The position numbers and the translations under genes are program-made. A stretch of 64,000 bases of DNA, from NCBI RefSeq assembly GCF_001940245.1, contig NZ_MJIG01000003.1, positions 344,001-408,000 on the forward strand. The letters run 5' to 3'. A model generated the notes under the pieces. The model did no database searches, was not told where the DNA came from, and was given only the letters and a program-made list of their open reading frames with translations. Origin of the DNA: Anaerostipes sp. 992a (GTDB lineage Bacteria; Bacillota; Clostridia; Lachnospirales; Lachnospiraceae). Below, piece by piece: positions 5,819-14,927 of the stretch (the stretch's first letter is position 1; each line of letters begins with the position of its first letter).

Positions 5819-8432
5819 TGGACATAGTATTTTGAATCGGGCATTTTACGGACTTCCGGATCTCACAAATAGTGAGGGAAAGCATACCAATGCAGTACTG
5901 GGATTTTTAAATATTATGTTTCGATTTTTAGAGGAAGCAAAAGCGACACACCTGCTGGTTGCATTTGATTTGAAGGCACCTACGTTTCGTCATAAAATGT
6001 TTGCAGAATACAAGGGAACCAGAAAGCCGATGCCGGAGGAATTGCATGAGCAGGTACAGCTGATGAAGGATGTATTAACAGCTATGAACATTCCGATTAT
6101 GCAGAAAGAAGGATATGAAGCGGATGATATTCTGGGTACCCTTTCAAAAGAAGCGGAAAAAGCGGGATTTGAGGTTAGCATTATATCTGGAGACAGAGAT
6201 TTGCTGCAGCTAGCAACGGATCATGTTCAGATTCGGATTCCGAAGACTAAGATGTCAGGAACCATCGTAGAGGATTATTATGCAGCTGATGTCCTAGAAA
6301 AGTATCAGGTGACGCCAACAGAGTTTATTGACGTAAAAGGTCTGATGGGAGATACAGCAGATAATATTCCAGGAGTGCCGGGAATTGGGGAGAAGACAGC
6401 TACTAAGCTGATTACTCAGTTTCACTCTATTGAGAATGCCTATGAGCATATTGGGGAAGTGAAGCCGAAGAGAGCGCAGAACAATTTGAAAGAATATTAT
6501 GATCAGGCAATTTTGAGTAAGGAACTGGCGACGATCAAGACAGATTGTGAGCTTGCATTTTCTTTTGAGGATGCAGTATTAAATGATATTTATACAGAAG
6601 AAGCATTTTTATTATTAAAGAAGCTGGAATTTAAATCTATTTTAAAAAAATTCGAAGGAATCGAGGAACCAGAGCCACTTACATGTCATGTTCGTACGGT
6701 TACAGATTTTGGAGAAGCAGAAGAGATTTTTGCAGAAGCCGGAGAGGCTTCTGTACTTGGTTTGCATTTGGTAGAAGAAAAGGAGCAGTTTTTTGGATGT
6801 GCTCTGTCCTATAAAGAAGGGGAAGTGGCATTTATCCGTTCAGAAGGATTCCTGACACAGGAATATTTATGTGAAAAAGCTAAGGAATTATATGAAAAAG
6901 TTGACGTCGTATCGGTTCTGGATTTGAAAAGGGTTCTGTTTTATCTGGATCTTCATGAAGAGATGGAAAGTCTTTTTGATTGTAAGGTGGCAGCCTATCT
7001 TCTGAATCCAATGAAAGATACGTACCAATATGAAGACATTGCCAGAGATTACTTAGAACTTTTATTGCCCTCTAGAGCCGAACTTCTGAAAAAGCTGTCT
7101 TGGGAAGAAGCATTGGAGCAGGAAGAAGAAAAGGCCGAAAAGGTCATTGGTTACGAAGCAGTTGTTGCGGCGAAAGCGGTAAGCGTTCTGAGAACTGCTC
7201 TGAAGGAACAGCAGATGGATCTCCTCTATGAGGAAATTGAACTTCCTACCATATTTGCTCTGGCGGATATGCAGAAGCGGGGAATTCGGGTGGAGAAGGA
7301 TGCTCTGAAAGAATATGGAGATCAGCTGGTGGATAAGATTGCTGATCTTGAACAGTCCATTTACCAGGAAGCAGGAGAAGTATTCAATATTAATTCTCCA
7401 AAACAGCTGGGAGTAGTATTATTCGAGCATATGGGATTAAAGGGCGGTAAGAAAACTAAGACTGGATATTCTACCAGTGTAGATGTCTTGGAAAAATTAA
7501 CAGGGAAATATCCGATTACAGGAATGGTACTGGAATATCGTCATTTGACCAAGCTAAAGTCTACGTATGCAGATGGGTTGTATACGTTTATTCAGGAGGA
7601 TGGTCGTATTCATGGGACATTTAATCAGACCATTACAGCTACGGGAAGAATCAGCAGTACAGATCCAAATCTTCAGAATATTCCAGTAAGGATGCCACTC
7701 GGAAGGGCAATCCGTAAAGTATTTGTGCCAGAGGATGGCTATGTTTTTGTTGATGCAGATTACAGTCAGATTGAGCTTCGTGTGCTGGCTCATTTGTCTG
7801 GAGATGAGGCGTTGATTCAGGCATATAGCAATCATCAGGATATTCATGCCTCCACGGCTTCTGAGGTGTTCGATGTTCCGATTGAAGAGGTAACATCTGA
7901 TCAGCGACGAGATGCAAAGGCAGTCAATTTTGGCATTGTCTATGGAATCAGTGCCTTTGGATTGAGCCAGGATTTGAATATTACAAGAAAGCAGGCACAG
8001 GAATATATTGATAAGTATTTTGCCACCTATCCAGGCGTAAAACAGTTCTTAGATGATACGGTAAAGAAGGCAAAAGAGGAGGGATATGTAGAAACTATGT
8101 TTCATCGTATCCGCCCGGTGCCGGAATTAAAGTCCAGTAATTTTATGCAAAGAAGCTTTGGGGAGAGAGTGGCCATGAATTCTCCAATCCAGGGAACAGC
8201 GGCAGATATTATTAAGATTGCCATGGTCAAGGTAAATATGTGGATGAAGAAGGAACAGATGAAATCACGTCTGATCTTACAGATTCATGATGAGCTTCTG
8301 ATCGAAGCGAGTCAGGATGAGGCGGAGAAAGTAAAAGAGATGCTGACAGAGGAAATGATGGCTGCAGCCAGCTTGAAGGTTCCGTTAGAAATTGATATTA
8401 ACACAGGAAACAGCTGGTATGAAGCAAAATAG
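5793..8432 (+). CDS. polA: DNA polymerase I
   Basis: The 879-residue protein repairs DNA and replaces Okazaki primers. It has an N-terminal 5'-nuclease domain (DGHSILNRAFYG, GDRDLLQL, and the helix-hairpin-helix GVPGIGEKTATKL), a middle 3'-5' exonuclease-like domain, and a C-terminal polymerase with motif A DYSQIELR, O helix RRDAKAVNFGIVYG and motif C QIHDELL. In the middle domain the catalytic Asp-x-Glu of exonuclease motif I is not present (LGLHLVEEKE instead), so proofreading is probably lost, as in B. subtilis PolA. AAAGGAG lies before the ATG, which is inside the preceding gene. coaE follows 9 bases later. Confidence 0.98.
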   Translation: MSNKLVLIDGHSILNRAFYGLPDLTNSEGKHTNAVLGFLNIMFRFLEEAKATHLLVAFDLKAPTFRHKMFAEYKGTRKPMPEELHEQVQLMKDVLTAMNIPIMQKEGYEADDILGTLSKEAEKAGFEVSIISGDRDLLQLATDHVQIRIPKTKMSGTIVEDYYAADVLEKYQVTPTEFIDVKGLMGDTADNIPGVPGIGEKTATKLITQFHSIENAYEHIGEVKPKRAQNNLKEYYDQAILSKELATIKTDCELAFSFEDAVLNDIYTEEAFLLLKKLEFKSILKKFEGIEEPEPLTCHVRTVTDFGEAEEIFAEAGEASVLGLHLVEEKEQFFGCALSYKEGEVAFIRSEGFLTQEYLCEKAKELYEKVDVVSVLDLKRVLFYLDLHEEMESLFDCKVAAYLLNPMKDTYQYEDIARDYLELLLPSRAELLKKLSWEEALEQEEEKAEKVIGYEAVVAAKAVSVLRTALKEQQMDLLYEEIELPTIFALADMQKRGIRVEKDALKEYGDQLVDKIADLEQSIYQEAGEVFNINSPKQLGVVLFEHMGLKGGKKTKTGYSTSVDVLEKLTGKYPITGMVLEYRHLTKLKSTYADGLYTFIQEDGRIHGTFNQTITATGRISSTDPNLQNIPVRMPLGRAIRKVFVPEDGYVFVDADYSQIELRVLAHLSGDEALIQAYSNHQDIHASTASEVFDVPIEEVTSDQRRDAKAVNFGIVYGISAFGLSQDLNITRKQAQEYIDKYFATYPGVKQFLDDTVKKAKEEGYVETMFHRIRPVPELKSSNFMQRSFGERVAMNSPIQGTAADIIKIAMVKVNMWMKKEQMKSRLILQIHDELLIEASQDEAEKVKEMLTEEMMAAASLKVPLEIDINTGNSWYEAK

Positions 8433-8441
8433 GTGATAGAA

Positions 8442-9029
8442 ATGAAAGTAATTGGAGTAACTGGCGGTGTGGGATCGGGAAAGAGTGTCATACTGTCTAT
8501 TTTGGAAAAAGAATATGGAGCACAGACTATACTGGCAGACCTGGTTGCGCATGATCTGATGGAACCAGGAGCTAAAAGCTATATGGAGATTGTGGAAACA
8601 TTTGGAGATTCCATTTTACAAGAAGATGGAGCTATCGATCGACAAAAACTGGGGAGCATTGTGTTTGCTGATGAAAAAAAGTTGGAACAGTTAAATGGCA
8701 TTACCCATCCAAATGTAAAAGAAGAAATTAAACGAAGAATTGCCAAGATCAGAAAAAAAGGAGAGGCATCCATGATCGTTTTGGAAGCAGCGTTGTTGAT
8801 TGAAAGCGGTTATGAGGATATATATGATGAATTGTGGTATATTTATGTAAATCGGGAAACAAGATATGAGCGATTAAAGGAAGGGCGTGGATATACGAGG
8901 GAAAAGACAGATTCCATTATGAACAATCAGCTCTCCGAGGAAGAGTTCCGTGCACATGCACAGGTGATTATTGATAATTCCTATGATATTGAGCAGACAA
9001 AGAAACAAATTCATGAGATTTTAATGTAG
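8442..9029 (+). CDS. coaE: Dephospho-CoA kinase
   Basis: The 195-residue enzyme phosphorylates dephospho-CoA, the last step of CoA synthesis. The P-loop GVTGGVGSGKSVIL is at the N-terminus. The family blocks ADLVAHDLMEPG, THPNVKEEI and VLEAALLIESGY are visible. The ATG at 8442 with AGGTGAT upstream is preferred to an in-frame GTG at 8433, which lies inside that site. It follows polA directly, as in many Firmicutes, and probably shares its transcript. Confidence 0.97.
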   Translation: MKVIGVTGGVGSGKSVILSILEKEYGAQTILADLVAHDLMEPGAKSYMEIVETFGDSILQEDGAIDRQKLGSIVFADEKKLEQLNGITHPNVKEEIKRRIAKIRKKGEASMIVLEAALLIESGYEDIYDELWYIYVNRETRYERLKEGRGYTREKTDSIMNNQLSEEEFRAHAQVIIDNSYDIEQTKKQIHEILM

Positions 9030-9047
9030 AACTATTGTGATTCATAT

Positions 9048-9056
9048 GATATAATG
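9048..9056 (+). promoter_or_regulatory. Extended -10 promoter before the walJ-like gene
   Basis: TGATATAAT is a consensus extended -10 box 32 bases upstream of the next ATG. No convincing -35 box is at the right distance. Confidence 0.45.
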
Positions 9057-9087
9057 GCAAATAACATTTGTAAAGGAATGAGAAAAT

Positions 9088-9879
9088 ATGAAATTGACCA
9101 GTATAGCCAGCGGAAGCAGCGGAAACTGTATTTACGTAGGCAGTGATGAGGCCAATATTCTTGTAGATGCAGGAATCAGCGGGAAGAAAATTGAAAATGG
9201 CTTAAAGGAATTATCAGTAGAACCTAAGAGTCTGGATGGAATCTTAGTAACTCATGAGCATATTGATCATGTTGCCGGACTGGGTGTCATGGCAAGACGT
9301 TATCATCTTCCTCTGTATATGACAGAGAAGACGGCTCAGGCAGTGTGCAATATAAAATCCGTGGGGAAGATTGATCATGAATTATTCCAGGTGATTACTC
9401 CAGATCGTCCTTTCCGGATTAGGGATATTACCATTGATGCTACATCCATCTGGCATGACGCAGCGGATCCGGTCTGTTATACCATGGAAAGTGGAGGTGT
9501 CAGGGCTTCCATAGCCACAGATATGGGGAATTACCATGAAGGAATCGTAGAGAAGCTAAAGGGTTCAGATATTCTTTTTATTGAAGCAAATCATGATATT
9601 AATATGTTGCAGGTGGGGCCGTATCCTTATTATTTGAAACGCAGAATTTTGAGCAATCGTGGACATTTATCCAACGAACGGTCGGGACAGCTTTTATGCG
9701 ACATTATGACAGAGAATACCAGAGAGGTATTTCTTGGGCATTTGAGCAAAGATAACAATTATTCAGAATTGGCATATGAGACGGTAAAGATCTCTTTATT
9801 AGAGAATGGAATGGTACCAGAAGAATTTCATATGCAGGTAGCCAAGCGGGACATGGTTTCCGGATTGGCAGTAGTATAG
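9088..9879 (+). CDS. walJ: MBL-fold metallohydrolase, WalJ/YycJ family
   Basis: The 263-residue protein begins with KLTSIASGSSGNCIYVGSD, the hallmark of the WalJ/YycJ branch of metallo-beta-lactamase hydrolases. The metal ligands are in THEHIDHVAGLG, with later ligands in ATDMGNYH and LGHLSKDNN. In Bacillus and Streptococcus walJ sits with the walRK two-component system and affects DNA and cell wall homeostasis, but no walRK genes are here. It is separated from polA-coaE by its own likely promoter. The true substrate is unknown. Confidence 0.92.
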   Translation: MKLTSIASGSSGNCIYVGSDEANILVDAGISGKKIENGLKELSVEPKSLDGILVTHEHIDHVAGLGVMARRYHLPLYMTEKTAQAVCNIKSVGKIDHELFQVITPDRPFRIRDITIDATSIWHDAADPVCYTMESGGVRASIATDMGNYHEGIVEKLKGSDILFIEANHDINMLQVGPYPYYLKRRILSNRGHLSNERSGQLLCDIMTENTREVFLGHLSKDNNYSELAYETVKISLLENGMVPEEFHMQVAKRDMVSGLAVV

Positions 9880-9921
9880 CAGTCTGTATTGGTGAGTGGA
9901 TGGTAGTAAGAACAAGATAAT

Positions 9922-9945
9922 AAGACCTTTGATAATTGGTCTTTT
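9922..9945 (+). terminator. Short terminator-like hairpin before the ACT gene
   Basis: AAGACC (9922-9927) pairs with GGTCTT (9938-9943) and is followed by TT. It lies a few bases upstream of the AAAGGAGG of the ACT gene, so it could end the walJ transcript or act as an attenuator. Confidence 0.4.
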
Positions 9946-9961
9946 TATAAAGGAGGACAAT

Positions 9962-10234
9962 ATGAAAAAAACAGTAATTACAGTAGTTGGAAAAGATAGT
10001 GTAGGTATTATTGCAAAAGTATGTACATATTTAGCAAATAACGCAATCAATATCATGGATATCTCACAGACCATCGTCAGCGGATATTTTAATATGATGA
10101 TGATTGTAGATACAAGTGAATCTCAGAAAACAGTTTCTGATATTTCTAATGAATTGGGGCAGATTGGGGAAGAAATCGGCGTATTGATTCAGGCGCAGAA
10201 CGAAGATATTTTCAACACTATGCATAGAATTTAA
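9962..10234 (+). CDS. ACT domain protein (UPF0237 family)
   Basis: The 90-residue protein is one ACT domain: MKKTVITVVGKDSVGIIAKV followed by NNAINIMDISQTIVSGYFNMM. ACT domains bind amino acids or similar ligands, and this stand-alone type resembles the GcvR/UPF0237 group. AAAGGAGG is ideally placed before ATG 9962, so longer upstream starts are rejected. It is 15 bases upstream of the UPF0210 gene, a pairing that is common in Firmicutes and archaea and suggests a functional partnership. No ligand is known. Confidence 0.93.
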   Translation: MKKTVITVVGKDSVGIIAKVCTYLANNAINIMDISQTIVSGYFNMMMIVDTSESQKTVSDISNELGQIGEEIGVLIQAQNEDIFNTMHRI

Positions 10235-10249
10235 TCCGGAGGCATTCAC

Positions 10250-11614
10250 ATGATTAATATTAATGAAGTAATCGAAACCAATAAGATGATCGCGGAGATG
10301 AACCTGGATGTAAGAACGATTACATTAGGAATCAGTCTGTTAGATTGTGTGGGATCTACATTGGAAGAAGTGAAAGATAACATTTATCGTAAGATTACCA
10401 CAACAGCAAAAGATCTGGTAAAGACAGGACAGGACATCGAAAGAGAATATGGAATTCCAATTGTTAATAAACGAATTTCCATTACTCCAGTTGCTTTAGT
10501 AGGAGGTGCCGTATGTAAGAAACCAGAAGATTTTGTGGAAATCGCAAAGGTGCTGGATAAAGCAGCAAAGGAAGTGGGAGTAAATTTCATTGGAGGATAT
10601 TCTGCACTTGTAAATAAGGGAATGACCAATGCAGATCGTCTGCTGATCGAGTCTATTCCAGAGGCACTTGCAGTTACAGAACGTGTCTGTAGCTCTGTAA
10701 ATGTGGGCTCTACAAAGACAGGAATCAATATGGATGCTGTGAAGCTGATTGGTGAGAAAATCAAAGAAACAGCAGAATTAACAAAGGATAATGACAGTCT
10801 TGGCTGTGCCAAGTTTGTAGTATTTACGAATGCACCAGATGATAATCCATTTATGGCAGGTGCATTCCACGGAGTGACAGAAGCAGATGCGATTATTAAT
10901 GTAGGTGTCAGCGGTCCTGGAGTGGTAAAACGTGCCATTGAAAAGGTTCGCGGAGAGAATTTTGAGGTACTTTGTGAAACTATCAAGAAGACTGCATTTA
11001 AGGTTACTCGTGTTGGACAGTTAGTTGCAAAAGAGGCTTCTAAGAGACTTGGCATTCCATTCGGTATCATTGACTTATCTTTAGCACCAACACCAGCAGT
11101 GGGAGACAGTGTTGGAGAGATCTTAGAGGAAATTGGTCTGGAATATGCAGGAGCACCAGGGACTACCGCAGCTCTGGCCTTGTTAAATGATCAGGTGAAA
11201 AAGGGTGGAGTTATGGCATCCTCTTATGTAGGAGGATTAAGCGGTGCTTTTATTCCAGTCAGTGAAGACCAGAGAATGATCGATGCAGTTAGTGCAGGAG
11301 CTCTTACAATTGAGAAACTGGAAGCAATGACTTGTGTATGCTCTGTTGGCCTTGATATGATTGCCATTCCTGGTAATACAAGCGCTGCTACTATTTCTGG
11401 CATGATTGCGGATGAGATGGCACTTGGTATGATCAATCAGAAGACAACAGCAGTTCGTGTCATTCCTGCAATTGGAAAGGATGTTGGAGATGTAGTAGAA
11501 TTTGGAGGATTGCTTGGATATGCTCCAATTATGCCGGTTAATAAATTCTCCTGTGAAGCATTTGTGAATCGCGGAGGAAATATTCCAGCTCCGATCCATA
11601 GCTTTAAGAACTAG
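10250..11614 (+). CDS. UPF0210/PFL family protein
   Basis: The 454-residue protein has the UPF0210 (DUF711) hallmarks [27 protein letters not shown] and the Gly/Ala-rich [20 protein letters not shown] structure in this family shows a pyruvate formate-lyase-like barrel, which is the source of the PFL name, but the glycyl-radical motif is absent and no reaction is established. It follows the ACT gene closely, with AATCCGGAGG before the ATG. Its terminator lies 85 bases downstream inside a convergent small gene, and the two stop codons overlap in CTAG. Confidence 0.92.
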   Translation: MININEVIETNKMIAEMNLDVRTITLGISLLDCVGSTLEEVKDNIYRKITTTAKDLVKTGQDIEREYGIPIVNKRISITPVALVGGAVCKKPEDFVEIAKVLDKAAKEVGVNFIGGYSALVNKGMTNADRLLIESIPEALAVTERVCSSVNVGSTKTGINMDAVKLIGEKIKETAELTKDNDSLGCAKFVVFTNAPDDNPFMAGAFHGVTEADAIINVGVSGPGVVKRAIEKVRGENFEVLCETIKKTAFKVTRVGQLVAKEASKRLGIPFGIIDLSLAPTPAVGDSVGEILEEIGLEYAGAPGTTAALALLNDQVKKGGVMASSYVGGLSGAFIPVSEDQRMIDAVSAGALTIEKLEAMTCVCSVGLDMIAIPGNTSAATISGMIADEMALGMINQKTTAVRVIPAIGKDVGDVVEFGGLLGYAPIMPVNKFSCEAFVNRGGNIPAPIHSFKN

Positions 11615-11847
11615 GGAAGCTTTTTAAAATAGTTTTTTAATCGAATCAGGAAGGTCCCTTGTTCATCAAAGCCGAATGCTTTTGTTATAAAATCAGAACG
11701 CCCTGTATAGGCAATAGCCTGTACCAGGGCGTTTTTTTCAGATTCCTCTGTAATAAGATTATCTGCAGCAGTGATGCTGAGAAAAAGAATGATCGCAAAT
11801 AAGATGCGCAGTTTTAAACCGTCAGAATAATGAAATTCAGAATTCAT
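11611..11847 (-). CDS. Small secreted or membrane-anchored protein of unknown function
   Basis: The 78-residue product has a hydrophobic segment [16 protein letters not shown] near the N-terminus and a short, charged C-terminal part. I do not recognise it. CGGAG is about six bases before its ATG, and it lies 33 bases after tyrS on the same strand, so it may be the last gene of that transcript. Unusually, the strong plus-strand terminator of the UPF0210 gene (11699-11738) is embedded in its coding sequence, and its stop overlaps the UPF0210 stop. The overlap makes it less certain that this is a protein-coding gene. Confidence 0.5.
   Translation of the reverse strand: MNSEFHYSDGLKLRILFAIILFLSITAADNLITEESEKNALVQAIAYTGRSDFITKAFGFDEQGTFLIRLKNYFKKLP
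11699..11738 (+). terminator. Terminator of the UPF0210 gene
   Basis: CGCCCTG (11699-11705) pairs with CAGGGCG (11725-11731). Inner AGGC/GCCT pairs close an AATA loop, and seven T residues follow. It sits inside the convergent small ORF. Confidence 0.88.
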
Positions 11848-11880
11848 AAAAACTCCGTTTTTGTTATTCTATGCACTAGA

Positions 11881-13104
11881 TTATTCCATTATTGCTTTAT
11901 GATAAACTTTTTTTCCTTTCTTGATCACGATGCCGTTTTTCAATTGTGCTTCAGAGATCATCAATGTATCCATAGAGATTTTTACATTGTCTACGGATAC
12001 TCCGTTTTGCTGAATCAGTCTTCTTGCCTCAGATTTACTCTTTACAAGATTACATTTGAGCATAACATCCATCATGTTGATTTCTCCGTCTGTCAGGTCA
12101 TCTGAGGAAAGAGTCGTAGTAGGCATGTCAGCATCATCACCGCCGCCTCCAAATAATGAATGAGAAACCTTTTTGGCTTTTTCGGCTTCCTCTTTGCCAT
12201 GTACCAGTGCGGTCAGCTCGTATGCCAGAATTTCTTTCTTTTCATTAATGCGGTTATCCGGCCACTTTTCCATTTCAGCGATTTCCTCTAAAGATAAGAA
12301 AGTTAACATCTTTAAACATTTTGTGACATCGGCATCATCTACATTTCTCCAATACTGGAAGAAATCGAATGGAGAGGTTTTCTCAGGATCCAGCCATACA
12401 GCACCACCTACAGTTTTACCCATTTTCTTTCCTTCACTGTTAAGGAGAAGAGTAATGGTCATGGCATAAGCATCTGCCCCTTCTTTCTTTCTGATTAATT
12501 CTGTACCAGCTAACATATTGCTCCACTGATCATTACCGCCAAACTGCATATTACAGCCGTAATGTTTGTTCAGGTAATAGAAGTCGTAAGCCTGCATGAT
12601 CATATAGTTGAATTCCAGAAAGCTTAATCCTTTTTCCATTCGCTGTTTATAGCATTCTGCACGAAGCATGTTATTAACGGAAAAGCATGCTCCCACCTCG
12701 CGCAATAATTCAACATAATTTAGTTTTAACAGCCAGTCGGCATTATTGACCATAATGGCTTTGTCTTCACCAAATTCGATAAAGCGTTCCATCTGTTTTT
12801 TGAAGCATTCACAGTTATGATTGATCGTTTCAGTAGTAAGCATAGCACGCATATCGGTCTTGCCAGATGGATCCCCAACATGTCCAGTACCTCCACCAAT
12901 TAGTACAACTGGTTTGTTTCCAGCTTCCTGGAGACGTTTCATAAGGCAAAGAGCCATAAAATGTCCAACGTGAAGGGAATCTGCAGTTGGGTCAAATCCG
13001 ATATAAAAACGTGCGCCTCCATTGTTGATCAAATCTCTGATCTCAGGTTCATCAGTTACCTGAGCAATCAGTCCTCGTTCTTGCAATTCTTCATAAATTC
13101 CCAT
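11881..13104 (-). CDS. tyrS: Tyrosyl-tRNA synthetase
   Basis: The 407-residue class I synthetase charges tRNA-Tyr. The HIGH-type motif is DSLHVGHFMAL and the KMSKS-type motif is GKKMGKTVGGA. A C-terminal S4 RNA-binding domain ends with GVSVDNVKISM. AGGAGGAATAAACAT precedes the ATG at 13104, so the in-frame ATG at 13146, inside the leader, is rejected. Expression is controlled by the tyrosine T-box leader immediately upstream, with its own promoter. Confidence 0.98.
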   Translation of the reverse strand: MGIYEELQERGLIAQVTDEPEIRDLINNGGARFYIGFDPTADSLHVGHFMALCLMKRLQEAGNKPVVLIGGGTGHVGDPSGKTDMRAMLTTETINHNCECFKKQMERFIEFGEDKAIMVNNADWLLKLNYVELLREVGACFSVNNMLRAECYKQRMEKGLSFLEFNYMIMQAYDFYYLNKHYGCNMQFGGNDQWSNMLAGTELIRKKEGADAYAMTITLLLNSEGKKMGKTVGGAVWLDPEKTSPFDFFQYWRNVDDADVTKCLKMLTFLSLEEIAEMEKWPDNRINEKKEILAYELTALVHGKEEAEKAKKVSHSLFGGGGDDADMPTTTLSSDDLTDGEINMMDVMLKCNLVKSKSEARRLIQQNGVSVDNVKISMDTLMISEAQLKNGIVIKKGKKVYHKAIME

Positions 13105-13159
13105 ATGTTTATTCCTCCTGTTGTGGGTTGATTTTAGTGGAAACAAAGTTTCCTATAGA

Positions 13160-13446
13160 GTAAAAAAACCTCTGTTCTTACTAGTAAGAACAGAGGGCAA
13201 TGATAATCGCGGTACCACCTCTGGATCAAGTATTTCTCACAAAATACTCCTCTTGATGTGCCAATACACATCGTACGCTGTATCGGGCGTACCCGGCTTG
13301 CCCTAATGGGAATCTAAAGATTCTGTTCAGGAAGCAGCTTAGGAATGTATTCAATATAGGATGCCTCTATTCTCGCACCAACCGAATAGTCTCTGAAAAT
13401 AGCAATCTCTATTCTACTTGTTTCCATCATCGCTTTGCTTAATCAT
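13160..13446 (-). promoter_or_regulatory. T-box leader (tyrosine specifier UAC) of tyrS
   Basis: On the minus strand the T-box AGGTGGTACCGCG lies at 13208-13220. It is followed by a terminator stem (13169-13180 with 13185-13196) and seven T residues. UAC, read from 13349 to 13347 within GAATACATTCC, fits the specifier loop and matches tRNA-Tyr. The UGGU in the T-box would pair with the ACCA end of uncharged tRNA. Low tyrosine charging should favour antitermination. This leader accounts for most of the 398-base gap between oadA and tyrS. Confidence 0.92.
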
Positions 13447-13452
13447 GAAGCG

Positions 13453-13481
13453 ATTATAACATAAGACATCCCAAAATGCAA
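13453..13481 (-). promoter_or_regulatory. Promoter of the tyrS T-box leader
   Basis: TTGCAT (13476-13481), a 17-base spacer and a perfect TATAAT (13453-13458) are read on the minus strand, 22 bases after the oadA stop. Confidence 0.8.
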
Positions 13482-13502
13482 TCCTTGGTTTGGGTTATTC
13501 TG

Positions 13503-14903
13503 TTATACTGGGTAGGTTCCGTTTTCTTTATTTCCTAAAGCAGGATCTACTTTTGTTTCCTGGGCAGCACGGTATTTAAAGAAATCAGTAGCAACCTGAG
13601 GGAAGAGAGCATAGGATAATACGTCTTCGTCTTGTTGGGACCAGTTTTCTACTTCCTTTTTTAAGGTTTCAAGCTCTGGCTCAATTAAATCTGCAGGACG
13701 ACAGGTGATAGTCTCTTCATCGCCAATTACTTTTTTCTTGACTTCTTCGTTAAATGGTTTGATAGTGGCACCGTATTTTCCACATAAGATGTCTTTGGTT
13801 TCTTTTGTAGCCATTTTATATCGTTCGCCCATTAATACGTTAAACACAGCCTGTGTACCAACAATCTGAGAAGAAGGAGTAACCAAAGGAGGTTCTCCAA
13901 GATCCTCTCTTACTCTTGGAACTTCTTTTAATACGTCATAGTATTTATCTTCTGCACCTTGTTCCTTTAACTGAGACGTCAGATTGGATAACATACCTCC
14001 TGGAACCTGGTAAAGAAGTGTCTGGATATCAACACCCATATTCTTTGGATTTAATAATCCGGTTTCTAATGCATGGTCACGAATTGGACGAAAATAGTCA
14101 GCAATTTCTGAAAGAAGATGTTGGTCAAGTCCGGTATCGTATGGAGTATCTTTGAAGGTTTCCACCATGACTTCTGTTGCAGGCTGGCTGGTACCCATTG
14201 CAAAAGGAGAAATAGCAGTATCAATAATATCCACACCGGCTTCCACAGCCTTTAAGTAAGTCATAGAAGCGACGCCAGACGTATAGTGTGTATGGAGCTC
14301 GATTGGAAGAGTAACGGTTTCTTTTAACGCAGAAACCAGCTCAGAAGCTTTATACGGAACTAATAATCCAGCCATGTCTTTGATACAGATAGAATCGGCA
14401 CCCATATCTTCGATGCGTTTTGCGATATCTTTCCAATAATCTAAAGTATAAGGTTCTCCTAAAGTAAAGGATAACGCAACCTGGGCATGTGCTTTTTCTC
14501 TATTCGCTGCAGTTACTGCAGTCTGTAAGTTTCTAAGGTCGTTTAAGCAGTCAAAAATACGAATGATGTCAATACCATTGGCAACAGACTTCTGTACGAA
14601 ATATTCTACAACATCATCAGCATATGGGCGGTAACCTAAGATATTTTGTCCACGGAATAACATCTGAAGTTTTGTATTTTTAAATCCATCGCGGAATTTG
14701 CGAAGACGTTCCCATGGATCTTCTTTTAAGAAACGCAGGCAGGCATCGAATGTAGCACCGCCCCAGCATTCTACTGCATGATAGCCAACCTGATCCATTT
14801 TATCGATAATTGGAAGCATTTCTTCGGTGGACATACGAGTAGCGATCAGAGACTGCTGAGCGTCACGAAGAATGGTTTCCGTGATTTTAATTGGTTTTGC
14901 CAT
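13503..14903 (-). CDS. oadA: Biotin-dependent pyruvate/oxaloacetate carboxyltransferase subunit (OadA/5S type)
   Basis: The 466-residue protein is a DRE-TIM metallolyase-type carboxyltransferase. KITETILRDAQQSLIATRM at the N-terminus, VECWGGATFDACLRFL, the Zn ligands in PIELHTHYTSG and PGGMLSNL are all conserved. It moves CO2 between oxaloacetate/pyruvate and carboxybiotin. The C-terminal biotin domain of long OadA forms is absent, and a separate biotin carrier is encoded two genes upstream. It is the last gene of a five-gene minus-strand unit. Its length matches the 5S subunit of Propionibacterium transcarboxylase. Confidence 0.93.
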   Translation of the reverse strand: MAKPIKITETILRDAQQSLIATRMSTEEMLPIIDKMDQVGYHAVECWGGATFDACLRFLKEDPWERLRKFRDGFKNTKLQMLFRGQNILGYRPYADDVVEYFVQKSVANGIDIIRIFDCLNDLRNLQTAVTAANREKAHAQVALSFTLGEPYTLDYWKDIAKRIEDMGADSICIKDMAGLLVPYKASELVSALKETVTLPIELHTHYTSGVASMTYLKAVEAGVDIIDTAISPFAMGTSQPATEVMVETFKDTPYDTGLDQHLLSEIADYFRPIRDHALETGLLNPKNMGVDIQTLLYQVPGGMLSNLTSQLKEQGAEDKYYDVLKEVPRVREDLGEPPLVTPSSQIVGTQAVFNVLMGERYKMATKETKDILCGKYGATIKPFNEEVKKKVIGDEETITCRPADLIEPELETLKKEVENWSQQDEDVLSYALFPQVATDFFKYRAAQETKVDPALGNKENGTYPV

Positions 14904-14927
14904 AATTATTTTCCTCCTAGTAATAGA

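Noticed and set aside
7554-7917. Minus-strand open frames inside polA
   Set aside because: They are opposite conserved polymerase motifs, with no ribosome binding site or similarity.
10384-11070. 228-residue minus-strand open frame inside the UPF0210 gene
   Set aside because: It lies wholly opposite a well-supported conserved gene and looks like the antisense shadow of its codon bias.
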